Shown here piece after piece: positions 43,648-52,610 of a stretch of DNA of 64,000 nt. The stretch spans positions 3,906,001 through 3,970,000 of the forward strand of contig NZ_CP034142.1 of NCBI RefSeq assembly GCF_003994855.1, in the 5' to 3' direction. Source of the DNA: Marinobacter sp. NP-4(2019). Its GTDB lineage: Bacteria > Pseudomonadota > Gammaproteobacteria > Pseudomonadales > Oleiphilaceae. Made by a program: the position numbers and the translations under genes. Position 1 is the stretch's first letter. Each line of letters opens with the position of its first letter. The notes below the pieces were generated by a model. That model saw only the letters and a list, made by a program, of their open reading frames with translations, searched no databases and was not told the DNA's origin.

Positions 43648-43749
43648 GAGGCGGGTATGGCCTCCACAGAATCTTGGAGGCCATGGATGGCCGGAACGAA
43701 GCGCACATGGATGTGCTTGAAGCGGTTCTGTGGAGGCCATACCCGCCTT
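43648..43749 (+). repeat. Palindromic repeat element B
   Basis: Arms share GGCGGGTATGGCCTCCACAG and its complement, a sequence unrelated to the arms of element A. The core GGCCATGGATGGCC...GCGCACATGGATGTGC is nearly identical to A but in opposite orientation. It lies about 55 bases after the slmA stop. Confidence 0.9.
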
Positions 43750-43804
43750 CGACCTCCCCCATTTCTGTCAGGCTACAGTCAGAAACAAACTCCCCGGTAT
43801 CCGG

Positions 43805-44392
43805 TCAGCCCCAGACGCCTTCAGAAACCAGCCCCCAACTCTCGTCAAAATCGGTCGAGGGCAAGCGGGAAAACGACGAACGGACAAACCGCTGAATGCG
43901 GCCTTCGACGAAGACCAGCACAAAATCCGCGCCGCGAGTGGCGCTGGTGCGGGGGCGCAGGCCCTGGCGGATCTCGCCTTCCTTGAGGATCTGGCGCACC
44001 TGGGTTTCCAGACGTTCGAAGAAGTGGGAGGCGCGCTTGCGCAGGGCCTCGTTTTCGCCCATCAGGGCGTCGCCGGTCAGCACACAACACAGGCCGGGGT
44101 TGCGTTCGGCGAACACCAGCACCAGGTTGGCCAACTGCTGCAGGCGGGCGCGGGCGTCCTCCTGTTCCTGCAGGATCACCTGACAACGGCTGAACACCGC
44201 TTCATCGGCGAAGTCGATCAGCGCCTCGAACATCTTGCGTTTACTGGGGAAATGGCGGTACAGCGCCGCCTCGGTGACGCCGACGGACTTGGCCAGGCCG
44301 GCGGTGGTGATGCGGGCGCCGGGGTCGGTTTCCAGCAGCTCCACCAACGCCTGCAGGATCGCCTCCCGACGACTGGGTTTTTGATCGGTCAT
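43805..44392 (-). CDS. slmA: Nucleoid occlusion factor SlmA (TetR family)
   Basis: 195 residues. N-terminal helix-turn-helix ITTAGLAKSVGVTEAALYRHFPSKRKMFEALIDF (about 28-61) and the C-terminal GADFVLVFVEGRIQRFVRSSF (about 155-175) match SlmA rather than generic TetR regulators. SlmA binds chromosomal sites and blocks FtsZ assembly over the nucleoid. In Pseudomonas and related genomes slmA usually sits near coaBC-dut; here it follows thiG on the same strand, across 98 bases with a GGGCCGG/CCGGCCC hairpin. Confidence 0.9.
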   Translation of the reverse strand: MTDQKPSRREAILQALVELLETDPGARITTAGLAKSVGVTEAALYRHFPSKRKMFEALIDFADEAVFSRCQVILQEQEDARARLQQLANLVLVFAERNPGLCCVLTGDALMGENEALRKRASHFFERLETQVRQILKEGEIRQGLRPRTSATRGADFVLVFVEGRIQRFVRSSFSRLPSTDFDESWGLVSEGVWG

Positions 44393-44490
44393 GACAGGAC
44401 TTCAGCGCTCTGTAACTGGGTTATTTTCGGGGCCGGTCTTTGGTGCCGGCCCTCAGTATTATTCAGTTTTGTACCAGATTGTTCACTAAA

Positions 44491-45300
44491 TCAGAAGAAA
44501 GTGCCATCAATGGGCGAGGATGCACTGGCGTAGAGCTTCTTGGGCATACGGCCCGCCAGATAGGCTTCGCGGCCGGCTTCCACACCCAGGCGCATGGCGT
44601 GGGCCATTTTGATCGGATCCCGGGCCTGGGCGATGGCGGTGTTCATCAGCACGCCATCGCAGCCCAGCTCCATGGCAATCGTCGCGTCCGAGGCTGTGCC
44701 GACACCGGCATCCACCAGCACCGGCACATTGGCGTTCTCGACGATCAAGCGGATGTTGTAACGGTTCTGGATGCCCAGGCCGGAACCAATTGGCGCGCCC
44801 AGCGGCATGATGGCGATGCAGCCCATGTCTTCCAGGCGCTTGGCCAGCAGCGGGTCGTCGGAGCAGTAAACCATGACCTTGAAGCCGTCCCTGATCAGTT
44901 CTTCGGCGGCCACCAGGGTTTCGGTCATGTTCGGGTACAGGGTTTTCTCCTCGCCCAGCACTTCCAGTTTCACCAGGTCGTGGCCGTCCAGCAGTTCCCG
45001 CGCCAGTTTACAGGTGCGTACCGCGTCCTTCGCGGTGTAGCAGCCGGCGGTGTTCGGCAGGATGGTGTATGTGTCCGGAGAAATGACATCGAGCAGGTTC
45101 GGTTCATCCGGGTTCTGTCCCAGATTGGTCCGGCGTACCGCCACGGTAACGATTTCGGCACCGCTGGCTTCGATGGCGTGACCGGTTTCCATCAGGTCAC
45201 GGTATTTACCGGTCCCGACCAGCAGGCGCGACTGGTAGACACGGCCGGCGAGTTCGAGGGGTTTGTCTTCTGGAAGCTGGATTGTCGATTGTTCGCTCAT
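44491..45300 (-). CDS. thiG: Thiazole synthase
   Basis: 269 residues. ThiG joins deoxyxylulose 5-phosphate, dehydroglycine and ThiS thiocarboxylate into the thiazole of thiamine. Features: YQSRLLVGTGKYRDLMET near residue 19, VKLEVLGEEKTLYPN with the Schiff-base Lys near 112, MPLGAPIGSGLGIQN near 160, and PVLVDAGVGTASDATIAMELGCDGVLMNTAIA near 193-224. The ThiS gene lies 70 bases upstream in the same operon. Confidence 0.96.
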   Translation of the reverse strand: MSEQSTIQLPEDKPLELAGRVYQSRLLVGTGKYRDLMETGHAIEASGAEIVTVAVRRTNLGQNPDEPNLLDVISPDTYTILPNTAGCYTAKDAVRTCKLARELLDGHDLVKLEVLGEEKTLYPNMTETLVAAEELIRDGFKVMVYCSDDPLLAKRLEDMGCIAIMPLGAPIGSGLGIQNRYNIRLIVENANVPVLVDAGVGTASDATIAMELGCDGVLMNTAIAQARDPIKMAHAMRLGVEAGREAYLAGRMPKKLYASASSPIDGTFF

Positions 45301-45370
45301 AACCTTCCTGAGGCTGTATGGAATATAGGGGATGTCATCGCCCGGACTGGCCGCGTCAATGCGGCATTAC

Positions 45371-45571
45371 TTAACCACCGCCGATGGCATGCACCACTTC
45401 GACCCGGTCACCTTCGTTCAGGCGGAATTCCGGATGTTTGCTGCGGGGCACAATGTCTTCGTTGACCTCCACCGCCAGCCGTTTGCCCGTCAGGGCCATG
45501 TGTTCAATCAGATCGGCAATGGTTGCCTCTGTCGGCAGTTCCAATCCATCACCGTTTACCTGCACCTGCAT
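45371..45571 (-). CDS. thiS: Sulfur carrier protein ThiS
   Basis: 66 residues from the ATG at 45571, with AGAGG upstream; a longer frame reaches back into the DUF423 gene but is not needed. Ubiquitin-like fold: MQVQVNGDGLELPTEATIADLIEHM at the start (about 1-25), and it ends AIGGG. ThiS is adenylated and thiocarboxylated on its terminal Gly-Gly to feed ThiG. The extra third Gly is common. It starts 2 bases after the DUF423 stop. Confidence 0.93.
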   Translation of the reverse strand: MQVQVNGDGLELPTEATIADLIEHMALTGKRLAVEVNEDIVPRSKHPEFRLNEGDRVEVVHAIGGG

Positions 45572-45573
45572 GT

Positions 45574-45960
45574 TTACCTCTGAAAATCTCTCTGGCGCCG
45601 TAATCCGGCAATCAAAACCAGTGCCCATCCCACCATAAAGCAGACACCACCAATGGGTGTGACCGGCCCTACCCAGCGAATATCCGTCAGCACCAGTATG
45701 TAAAGGCTGCCGCTGAACAGCACGACACCCGCCAGGAAAAACCCTGAAGCAGCAGCCAACAAGCGCCGGTGTAACCCCATACCCGTCAGTATCGCCACAA
45801 GTATCAGGGCTATTGAGTGGTATACCTGATAAGTGACGGCAGTCTGGAAAACTTCAAGCCCCCGGGCACTGACCATGGCCCTCAGACCGTGGGCACCGAA
45901 GGCACCCGCCATCACTGCAAACAGCGCCAACAGAGCCCCGATGACCAGTGGCGGACGCAT
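45574..45960 (-). CDS. DUF423 membrane protein (YgdD-like)
   Basis: 128 residues from the ATG at 45960; a GTG at 45984 that overlaps apaH is an alternative. Four membrane segments with the family phrase AVMAGAFGAHGLRAM near the start, then TAVTYQVYHSIALI, and GGVCFMVGWALVLIAG near the end. Function unknown. It sits between apaH and thiS in the long minus-strand operon. Confidence 0.88.
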   Translation of the reverse strand: MRPPLVIGALLALFAVMAGAFGAHGLRAMVSARGLEVFQTAVTYQVYHSIALILVAILTGMGLHRRLLAAASGFFLAGVVLFSGSLYILVLTDIRWVGPVTPIGGVCFMVGWALVLIAGLRRQRDFQR

Positions 45961-45973
45961 GATCTCGGCAGGC

Positions 45974-46774
45974 CTAGCAGTCACAGTGTATCTTTTCCCC
46001 GCTATCCAGGTTCATGATGGTCAGGGCGCCGCCCCAGACACACCCGGTATCGAGGCCGATAAACTGCTCCTTGCCGGTTCGGCCTTCCAGGGCCGCCCAG
46101 TGACCAAAGATCACTTTGACATTGTCCTGGCGGGGAAATTCGAACCAGGGGGCAAACCCTTCCGGGGCACTGTCGGCTGATTCCTTGGTGGTCAGTTCCA
46201 GGGTGCCATCCGCCGCAATAAAGCGCATGCGTGTAAAGTAATTGGTGATGACCCGCCACCGGTCCACCCCGATCAGGCTGTCATCCCAGCGCTCGGGCCG
46301 GTTGCCATACATATGGGTGAAGTATTCTTGCGCACTGTCACCGGAAATCACCGCTTCCACTTCCTGTGCATGCGCTACCGCCTGTTCCGGCGTCCAGATA
46401 TGCGGCAGGCCTGCGTGGGCCATAACAAGGTTGCGGGCAGAATCGTAAATACAGAGTTTCTGCTGCCGCAACCAGTCCACCAGTTGAGCCTGATCCGGAG
46501 CGTCCAGGATACCATCCAGGGTATCCTTCTTGCGGATCTGGTGGCCACCCAGCGCCACCGCCAGCAAGTGCAGATCATGGTTTCCCAGAGCTACAACCGC
46601 CGCATCCCCGAGACCCTCGATGAATCGCAGCGTTTCCAGTGACGCGGGTCCCCGATTGATCAGGTCACCGGCCACCCAGAGCCGGTCCCGGGAAGGCGAA
46701 AAATCGACCTTGTCCAGGACGTCTCGCAGGCGATCGTAACAGCCCTGAATATCGCCGATAGCGTAGTCAGTCAT
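45974..46774 (-). CDS. apaH: Symmetrical bis(5'-nucleosyl)-tetraphosphatase
   Basis: 266 residues. Calcineurin-type metal motifs: YAIGDIQGCYDRL (4-16), WVAGDLINRGPASLE near 34, VALGNHDLHLLAV near 57, and later MAHAGLPHIW near 118. ApaH splits Ap4A into two ADP, lowering the alarmone and the RNA-cap precursor. The start overlaps the end of rsmA (TAATGACTGA). In E. coli apaG lies between these two genes; it is missing here. Confidence 0.95.
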   Translation of the reverse strand: MTDYAIGDIQGCYDRLRDVLDKVDFSPSRDRLWVAGDLINRGPASLETLRFIEGLGDAAVVALGNHDLHLLAVALGGHQIRKKDTLDGILDAPDQAQLVDWLRQQKLCIYDSARNLVMAHAGLPHIWTPEQAVAHAQEVEAVISGDSAQEYFTHMYGNRPERWDDSLIGVDRWRVITNYFTRMRFIAADGTLELTTKESADSAPEGFAPWFEFPRQDNVKVIFGHWAALEGRTGKEQFIGLDTGCVWGGALTIMNLDSGEKIHCDC

Positions 46775-47597
46775 TACTCTCCCCGTTCAGCGCCTGGCTG
46801 TCGATTTTAGCGTCAACCAACATATCTGCAATCGCTACGTAGTCTGCCAGCCCCAGATTTTCCGGTCGCAGTCCGTCATTGATGCCCAGGCTCTGCAATT
46901 GCTCGACCGTCACCAGTCCCGCCAAGGCCTTGCGCAGGGTCTTGCGGCGGGCATTGAACGCGGTCCGGACGACAGACTGCAGTGTGCCAAGGTCTTTGGC
47001 CGGGTGCGGCAAGGTGGTATGGGGCACCATCCGCACAATGGCGGAGTCCACCTTCGGTGCCGGTCGGAACGCGCCGGCGCCAACTTCAAACAACGGCTGA
47101 ACCTTGCAGAAATACTGGGTCATGATGCCCAGGCGACCGTAGTTGTTATCACCGGGCACGGCCGCCATTCGCTGCACCACTTCTTTCTGCAGCATGAAGT
47201 GCATGTCCTGAACAACACCGGAGTAACTGAGCAGATGGAAAATCAGCGGCGTGGAGATGTTGTACGGCAGGTTGCCGATAATCCTCAGCGGCTTGTCACC
47301 CGCCAGCTGGCTGAAATCAAACTTCAGGGCATCGGCTTCGTGAATGCGAAAGTCCGGGTAGTTGAAGAACTTGGTGCGCAGCACCGGGATGAGATCACGG
47401 TCAAGCTCCACCACCTGCAGCGCCGGGTTTACCGACAGGATTTCCTCGGTAATGGCGCCCAGGCCGGGACCGATTTCCACGATGGCATCATCGGGTTTGG
47501 GGTTGATGGCGCGGATGATACGCTCAATCACACCGGGATCGTGGAGGAAGTTCTGCCCGAACCGCTTTCTGGCCTGATGGCCTGGTTTGTTGCTCAC
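46767..47597 (-). CDS. rsmA: 16S rRNA dimethyladenosine transferase
   Basis: 276 residues from a GTG at 47597, one base after the pdxA stop; the frame is open further upstream but that part lies inside pdxA. It opens GHQARKRFGQNFLHDP, the KsgA/RsmA hallmark, then the SAM motif IVEIGPGLGAITEEIL near 40 and the catalytic NLPYNIS near 112. RsmA methylates the two adenines at the end of helix 45 of 16S rRNA, a late step in 30S assembly. Confidence 0.95.
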   Translation of the reverse strand: MSNKPGHQARKRFGQNFLHDPGVIERIIRAINPKPDDAIVEIGPGLGAITEEILSVNPALQVVELDRDLIPVLRTKFFNYPDFRIHEADALKFDFSQLAGDKPLRIIGNLPYNISTPLIFHLLSYSGVVQDMHFMLQKEVVQRMAAVPGDNNYGRLGIMTQYFCKVQPLFEVGAGAFRPAPKVDSAIVRMVPHTTLPHPAKDLGTLQSVVRTAFNARRKTLRKALAGLVTVEQLQSLGINDGLRPENLGLADYVAIADMLVDAKIDSQALNGESND

Positions 47598-47598
47598 A

Positions 47599-48600
47599 CT
47601 AGCTCTCTTTTGCCAACGTTCGGTGAATCGCCATCTGCTCACCGACCTCGATGGCGGCATGCAGGCTCCCCGCATCGGCAGTGCCAGTGCCGGCCAGGTC
47701 GAGGGCGGTCCCATGGTCCACCGAGGTCCGGACGATGGGTAACCCGAGGGTAATGTTAACCGCACGGCCAAAGCCCTGGAACTTCAGTACGGGTAATCCC
47801 TGGTCGTGGTACATGGCCAGGGCGGCATCGGCGTTGTCCAGCCAATGCGGGGTAAACAGGGTGTCTGCCGGCAGCGGTCCGGTCAGGGTCATGCCCTCGG
47901 CACGCAGGGCGTCGAGGGTTGGCTCGATGACCTCCAGCTCTTCCCGCCCCAGGTGGCCTCCTTCACCGGCGTGGGGATTGAGGCCAGCAACGAGAATGCG
48001 CGGATGTTCGATGCCAAAGAAGGTGCGCAGATCGGCGTGGAGGATCCGGACTACCTGGGCCAGACGCTCCGGAGTGATCGCTGCGGCGACATCTTTGAGG
48101 GGAAGATGAGTGGTGACCAGCGCCACCCTCAGCTCCTCGGTGGCCAACATCATCACCACCCGCTCAACACCACAGAGTTCCTGCAGAAACTCGGTATGGC
48201 CGCTGAAAGCGATGCCGGCGTCATTGATAACACCCTTGTGAACCGGCGCGGTGACCATCCCGTCGAAGCGTCCGTCCAGGCACCCTTGCGCAGCAATCCG
48301 CAGGGTTTCGAGTACGTATCGGCTATTGCCGGCATTCAGACGCCCGGCTTCTGTACTGGCGAGGCCCTCAACATGGTATACAGAAAGGTGCCCGGGCTCC
48401 CGGGTCGCCGCCTCACCGGGTTGCCACGGCTCCAGAGTCACCTCGATGCCAAGCTGCCGCGCCCTCGCCTCCAGCAGTTCCCTGGCGGCCACCACCACAA
48501 TGCCCGGCTGACGGATTTCCGCCGCCAGTTGCAGGCACAGATCAGGGCCAATACCCGCCGGCTCACCGGCGGTCAGGGCAAGGGTTACCGGATCGGTCAT
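47599..48600 (-). CDS. pdxA: 4-hydroxythreonine-4-phosphate dehydrogenase
   Basis: 333 residues. PdxA acts in pyridoxal phosphate synthesis. Features: LALTAGEPAGIGPDLC (6-21), VTAPVHKGVINDAGIAFSGHTEFL near 140-163, with metal His in the latter, VAGLNPHAGEGGHLGREE near 210, and MYHDQGLPVLKFQGF near 280. The ATG overlaps the end of surA (ATGA), so translation is coupled in the lptD-surA-pdxA-rsmA-apaH operon. Confidence 0.95.
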   Translation of the reverse strand: MTDPVTLALTAGEPAGIGPDLCLQLAAEIRQPGIVVVAARELLEARARQLGIEVTLEPWQPGEAATREPGHLSVYHVEGLASTEAGRLNAGNSRYVLETLRIAAQGCLDGRFDGMVTAPVHKGVINDAGIAFSGHTEFLQELCGVERVVMMLATEELRVALVTTHLPLKDVAAAITPERLAQVVRILHADLRTFFGIEHPRILVAGLNPHAGEGGHLGREELEVIEPTLDALRAEGMTLTGPLPADTLFTPHWLDNADAALAMYHDQGLPVLKFQGFGRAVNITLGLPIVRTSVDHGTALDLAGTGTADAGSLHAAIEVGEQMAIHRTLAKES

Positions 48601-49931
48601 GACGCTTCGGCTTCCTCGGACTCTTGTGCGTACTCATCTTTGAACTCAACGAAAGCCTCGTCGCGAATCTCCCGCAGCCAGTTCTGCAGTTCGGTATCGA
48701 ACTTGCGACGGTAGATCGCCTGCCGGGCTTCCGACTCACGGACTTCGCCGCTGATATCCTTTTGCCGGCGCTCCTGTACCTCCAGGATATGCCAGCCAAA
48801 CTGGGACCGGAAGGGACCTTTCAGTTCACCGACATCCGCTTCCATCATCGCCTGCTCAAAAGCCGGCACCATCTGTCCGGGGCTGACCCAGCCCAGATTA
48901 CCGCCATCGGAACCCGACACCGGGTCATCCGAATGCTCCCGGGCCATTTCCGCAAAATCGGCGCCGGCACGAATCTGCTGGTACAGATCCCGAATGGCGC
49001 TTTCAGCCTGGGATTCCGACACGGTTTCGCTGGTCCGCACCAGAATATGACGTACCCGGGACTGTTCGATCACCTGATTGCCCTCACCGCCGCGACGATC
49101 ACGGACCATCACCAGGTGAAAGCCGTTGTTGTTACCCAGCACCTGCGAGGGCACGCCGGTCTCCAGTTCCGGTACAATGGATTCCAGCAGCGACGGCAAC
49201 TGACTCTGTCTGCGCCAGCCCATGTCGCCGCCTTCAAGGGCGTTGGCCGCATCGGATTCAGCCACCGCGACTTCACGGAAATCACGGCCACTGACAATCT
49301 CCGAGCGCAGGCGTTCGGCCTTCTCACGGGCAGCGGCAACCGCCGATTCATCGTTGGGATTATCGACTTCGATATAGATATAGGCCAGCCGATACTCCTC
49401 ATTGCTTGGTTCACGGGAAGAGAGTGCCTGCAGATAATTTTCCACCTCCCGATCGGTGACTCGCACGCGATTACCCACCTGGCGCTGCTGCACACGGCTG
49501 GCCAGCATCTCGTTGCGGATCTGCTCGCGGGCCTCACGGTAGCTGACGCCTTCCGCTGCCAATTGCTGCTCGAACTGGGCCAGGGTCATGTTGTTGCGCC
49601 GGGCAATACCGGCCATGGTTTCGTTCAGTTCGTTATCACTGATCCGCATGCCGCCACGTTCGGCCATCTGCAGCTGGATCGATTCGGTGATCAACTGGTC
49701 CAGCACCCGCTCCTCGAGGATCTCCCGTGGTGGCAATCCGGTTCCCTGGGCCTGAAGTCTCCCCACAATGGTATCGATACGGTTATCCAGCTCGCTCTGC
49801 AGGATCACACCATCGTCCACAATGGCCACTACCCGGTCCAGCGGCTGACGTTCAGCCTGTGCGACTGAGGTCACTATCATCGCCAGGAGGACCAACAATG
49901 TTTTTGCGCAATGGCGAAGGTTCGCCTTCAT
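48597..49931 (-). CDS. surA: Periplasmic chaperone/peptidyl-prolyl isomerase SurA
   Basis: 444 residues from the ATG at 49931 (AGAGG upstream). Sec signal about 1-26 (ending AQA), a chaperone N-domain starting LDRVVAIVDDGVILQSELDNR, then two parvulin (PPIC) domains at about 175-275 and 290-385, each with the RHILV or YIYIEV type start, and a C-terminal helix. It escorts unfolded outer-membrane proteins, LptD among them, to the BAM complex. It lies 54 bases after lptD. Confidence 0.95.
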   Translation of the reverse strand: MKANLRHCAKTLLVLLAMIVTSVAQAERQPLDRVVAIVDDGVILQSELDNRIDTIVGRLQAQGTGLPPREILEERVLDQLITESIQLQMAERGGMRISDNELNETMAGIARRNNMTLAQFEQQLAAEGVSYREAREQIRNEMLASRVQQRQVGNRVRVTDREVENYLQALSSREPSNEEYRLAYIYIEVDNPNDESAVAAAREKAERLRSEIVSGRDFREVAVAESDAANALEGGDMGWRRQSQLPSLLESIVPELETGVPSQVLGNNNGFHLVMVRDRRGGEGNQVIEQSRVRHILVRTSETVSESQAESAIRDLYQQIRAGADFAEMAREHSDDPVSGSDGGNLGWVSPGQMVPAFEQAMMEADVGELKGPFRSQFGWHILEVQERRQKDISGEVRESEARQAIYRRKFDTELQNWLREIRDEAFVEFKDEYAQESEEAEAS

Positions 49932-49985
49932 AATCACCTCTGATAAATGAACATTCTTTCTGCGGAACGACCGCTACACGCGTAT

Positions 49986-52409
49986 TCAGTCGTACCCTGT
50001 GGCCGCGCCACCAAAGCGGCGGCGTTCCCGCTCATCAAATCCGTAGATGGCTTCGGAGATCCGGTCGGAAGAGCCGCCACTGCCACCCAGCCCCTTGAGC
50101 TGGATCTGGAACAGCATGCGGCTTTCCAGCTTCTCATCGTCGGTCAGGTAGTTCTGGTGGACCACCTGAACACTCCAGCAACAATTATTGTATTCAATGC
50201 CCGCCAGCGAACCGACGGTGCGATCCAGTTGGGAATCGTATACCCAGCGGCCGATCAGACTAACACGGTCTGTGACAGGAAAAACGGCCCCGATATCCGA
50301 CTGTTCCAGTTCGTTGCGACTGTAGGTATGCCCCAGAGTCGCCAGATAGCGGTAATCCTTCGAGTGGAAAATCAGCTGACTGCGCCCTTCCTCGGTCTGC
50401 TGGGTATCCGGGTCCCACAGGCCCGAGCTGCGGATATCCAGGGTCTCCAGCGGCCGCAACAGCATTTCACCCGCCAGTGGCGAGTCACTGCGATCGTCCG
50501 CGCCCCGCCCCATCAGCGCCACTTCCCGGTCATCGTAGTAATGCACCTGGCCGATACTGAAACGGGCCCGCTCGGTGCCGGTGACCAGATCATTGAAACG
50601 ACTGGTCAGGGCCACCGTCAACTGATTCGCATCTCCCACCCGGTCACCACCGGTGAACCGGTTACGCTGAAACAACTGGTCAAAACTGAATGAACGCAGC
50701 GCGGTATCAAAATCGGGAATCTCGTCCTGATTGGCTTCCGCGTCAGCCCATGCGTAATACAGGCGGGGCTCCAGCGTCTGGTTGTACGGGATGTCGAACA
50801 GGCTCGACTGGCGATCAAAGTAGAGCCCCGAGTCCCACTCGAACACGGGTACAGTGCGATCAAAACCGGCACCATTCAGATCGTAGTCTTCCAGCTCATA
50901 GCGGGTGTAGTCCAGACTGACGGACGGACGGGTAAATCCCCAAAGCGCCCGCAGCGGCAACGCCACTTCCGGTATTGCCCGCAGACGCTGGCCATTGGCC
51001 CGGTCCAGACCGGTCAACTCGGCATTGTCCCGGTAAAAATAGGTGTACTGGCTTTCAAGGTTGGTTTCCAGCGGCCCGAAGTCGGTGGTCATGCCGTAGA
51101 TCACTTCCGGCAACTGGGCGTAGGGTTTGTTGCGTTCGGCAATGCGCTCGGAGACCGTCTGGTAGCCGTTGGCATAGACCTCGAAGTATTGCCAATCGTC
51201 CTGATACCGGGCACCACCGCGACGACGCAGGTGTGTGGCCTGGTTGATTTCCAGGTTCTGGTTCAGGTCGCTCAGGTAATCCTCGTCACTGACGACGGAG
51301 TAATCACCGTAGGCATTCCAGCCGCCACCGAGGCCGGCACGGGTGGTGAAATCCAGCGCCCAGCGCTCGCCGTCCTCGCCCGGAAACTCGTCCTGGTATT
51401 CCAGATCGTTGCTGATGTAGCCGAGTTGAAGAACCGATTCGCCCCAGGGGCTCAGGTAACGCCCTTCTACTTCGTTAAACAGGCCGCGACCATGAATGTA
51501 CTGCGGTGTCAGGGTGGCATCGTAGTGAGGTGCCAGGTTCAGGTAATAGGGCACAGAAAGGTAGGCACCACTGCCAGCGTTGGACGTCCCGAACGAGGGA
51601 TACAGAAAACCGGTCTTGCGACGATCATCAATGGGGAAACTGGCGTAAGGCCAGTAGAACACCGGCACGTCCTTGATTTCCAGCCGCACATGTTTCGCGG
51701 TTCCGAACCCTTCGCCCTGATCAAGATGGATATCGGAAGCGACAATGGACCAGTCGTTTTGGTTGGGCGCACACGTGGTCAGCGCCCCATCTCGAATCAA
51801 AACCTGGTCTTCGGCAATGCGCGACAGCGTGCCCGCCGAACCACGCATCTCTGCGCCATGGAACAGGAAAGTGGCCGTATTGATGTCAAAGCGACCACTG
51901 TTCACATTGTAGTCCGCCTGCTCACCGGTCAGCAGAAACGACTCACCACGGCTGACCAGAGGCCCCGCCACGGTCACGGTACCACCTACCTGGTCATAGC
52001 GGGCTTCAGAACCAGTCACCGAAAACCGCCCCTGGCGCATCTTGACGTCGCCCTTCAGGTACAGCTCGGAGTCCAGTTCGTAACGGGCAGACAGGCCACT
52101 GGCGTGAAGGGGCTGTTCCGAATCCGGCGCGGCACCTAGCATCCCGTCTCCGGGGGCCGTTATCGACGCTTCCGAGGGCAGGTATCCACCCTCGCAAAAT
52201 GCCGGCAGGGTTTGTCTGACCGATTCCGGCAACTCAGACCTGGGGCGCCAATCGATTTCCGCAGCCGTAGGTGCCGCCTCCGCCCCGGTGACTGCGCAGG
52301 ACCACGATGATACCAGCAACAGGACACCGGCAACGGACATACGGTGCAGCCCCCATGGGTGCCGCAACCGCTTGGCCGGTATTCGCAGGTTCCTTGCTGG
52401 GACTGGCAC
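49986..52409 (-). CDS. lptD: LPS-assembly outer-membrane protein LptD
   Basis: 807 residues from a GTG at 52409; an ATG at 52340 just before the signal core is an alternative start. After the signal come the OstA/LptA-like jellyroll (ELYLKGDVKMRQGRFSVTGSEARYDQ near residue 115) and the OstA C barrel (KTGFLYPSFGTSNAGSGAYLSVPYYLNLAPHYDATLTP near 265-300), then long barrel strands. Cys pairs for the inter-domain disulfides are seen near the start (FCEGGY), at TTCAPNQND, and at NNCCWS near 740. It inserts lipopolysaccharide into the outer leaflet with LptE. Confidence 0.94.
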   Translation of the reverse strand: MPVPARNLRIPAKRLRHPWGLHRMSVAGVLLLVSSWSCAVTGAEAAPTAAEIDWRPRSELPESVRQTLPAFCEGGYLPSEASITAPGDGMLGAAPDSEQPLHASGLSARYELDSELYLKGDVKMRQGRFSVTGSEARYDQVGGTVTVAGPLVSRGESFLLTGEQADYNVNSGRFDINTATFLFHGAEMRGSAGTLSRIAEDQVLIRDGALTTCAPNQNDWSIVASDIHLDQGEGFGTAKHVRLEIKDVPVFYWPYASFPIDDRRKTGFLYPSFGTSNAGSGAYLSVPYYLNLAPHYDATLTPQYIHGRGLFNEVEGRYLSPWGESVLQLGYISNDLEYQDEFPGEDGERWALDFTTRAGLGGGWNAYGDYSVVSDEDYLSDLNQNLEINQATHLRRRGGARYQDDWQYFEVYANGYQTVSERIAERNKPYAQLPEVIYGMTTDFGPLETNLESQYTYFYRDNAELTGLDRANGQRLRAIPEVALPLRALWGFTRPSVSLDYTRYELEDYDLNGAGFDRTVPVFEWDSGLYFDRQSSLFDIPYNQTLEPRLYYAWADAEANQDEIPDFDTALRSFSFDQLFQRNRFTGGDRVGDANQLTVALTSRFNDLVTGTERARFSIGQVHYYDDREVALMGRGADDRSDSPLAGEMLLRPLETLDIRSSGLWDPDTQQTEEGRSQLIFHSKDYRYLATLGHTYSRNELEQSDIGAVFPVTDRVSLIGRWVYDSQLDRTVGSLAGIEYNNCCWSVQVVHQNYLTDDEKLESRMLFQIQLKGLGGSGGSSDRISEAIYGFDERERRRFGGAATGYD

Positions 52410-52610
52410 GGTGGTCGGGTTCCTTGCTATTGGCTTGAGGGCTCAGGTTTTTTAACAGCCGCCTAGTTTACACGGGGCTCCCCGCCTTGTTAACGGAAAC
52501 CCGACTTTGCTGCAAAACCGTTTTACCCTCTCTATACTGATCTGCTAGTTTCCAGCTCTTTCAGGAAACCTCTGAATAACATTCACCTTGTCAGGACAGT
52601 CGCCCGTTTC

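Larger units (their letters stand above)
43367..43804. other. 438-base intergenic region holding two palindromic repeat elements
   Basis: No gene. Elements A and B fill half of it, in opposite orientation, with 117 unremarkable bases between them. It separates the convergent phosphatase and slmA genes. Confidence 0.7.

Noticed and set aside
43419..43749. Elements A and B as ends of a small transposon enclosing 117 bases
   Set aside because: Their arms are unrelated in sequence, so they are not terminal inverted repeats of one element; each is a complete palindrome by itself, and the DNA between has no gene.
44415..44455. GGGCCGG/CCGGCCC hairpin between slmA and thiG as an intrinsic terminator
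   Set aside because: The stem is good, but no T-run follows it on the minus strand in which thiG and slmA are read; it is noted in the slmA entry only.
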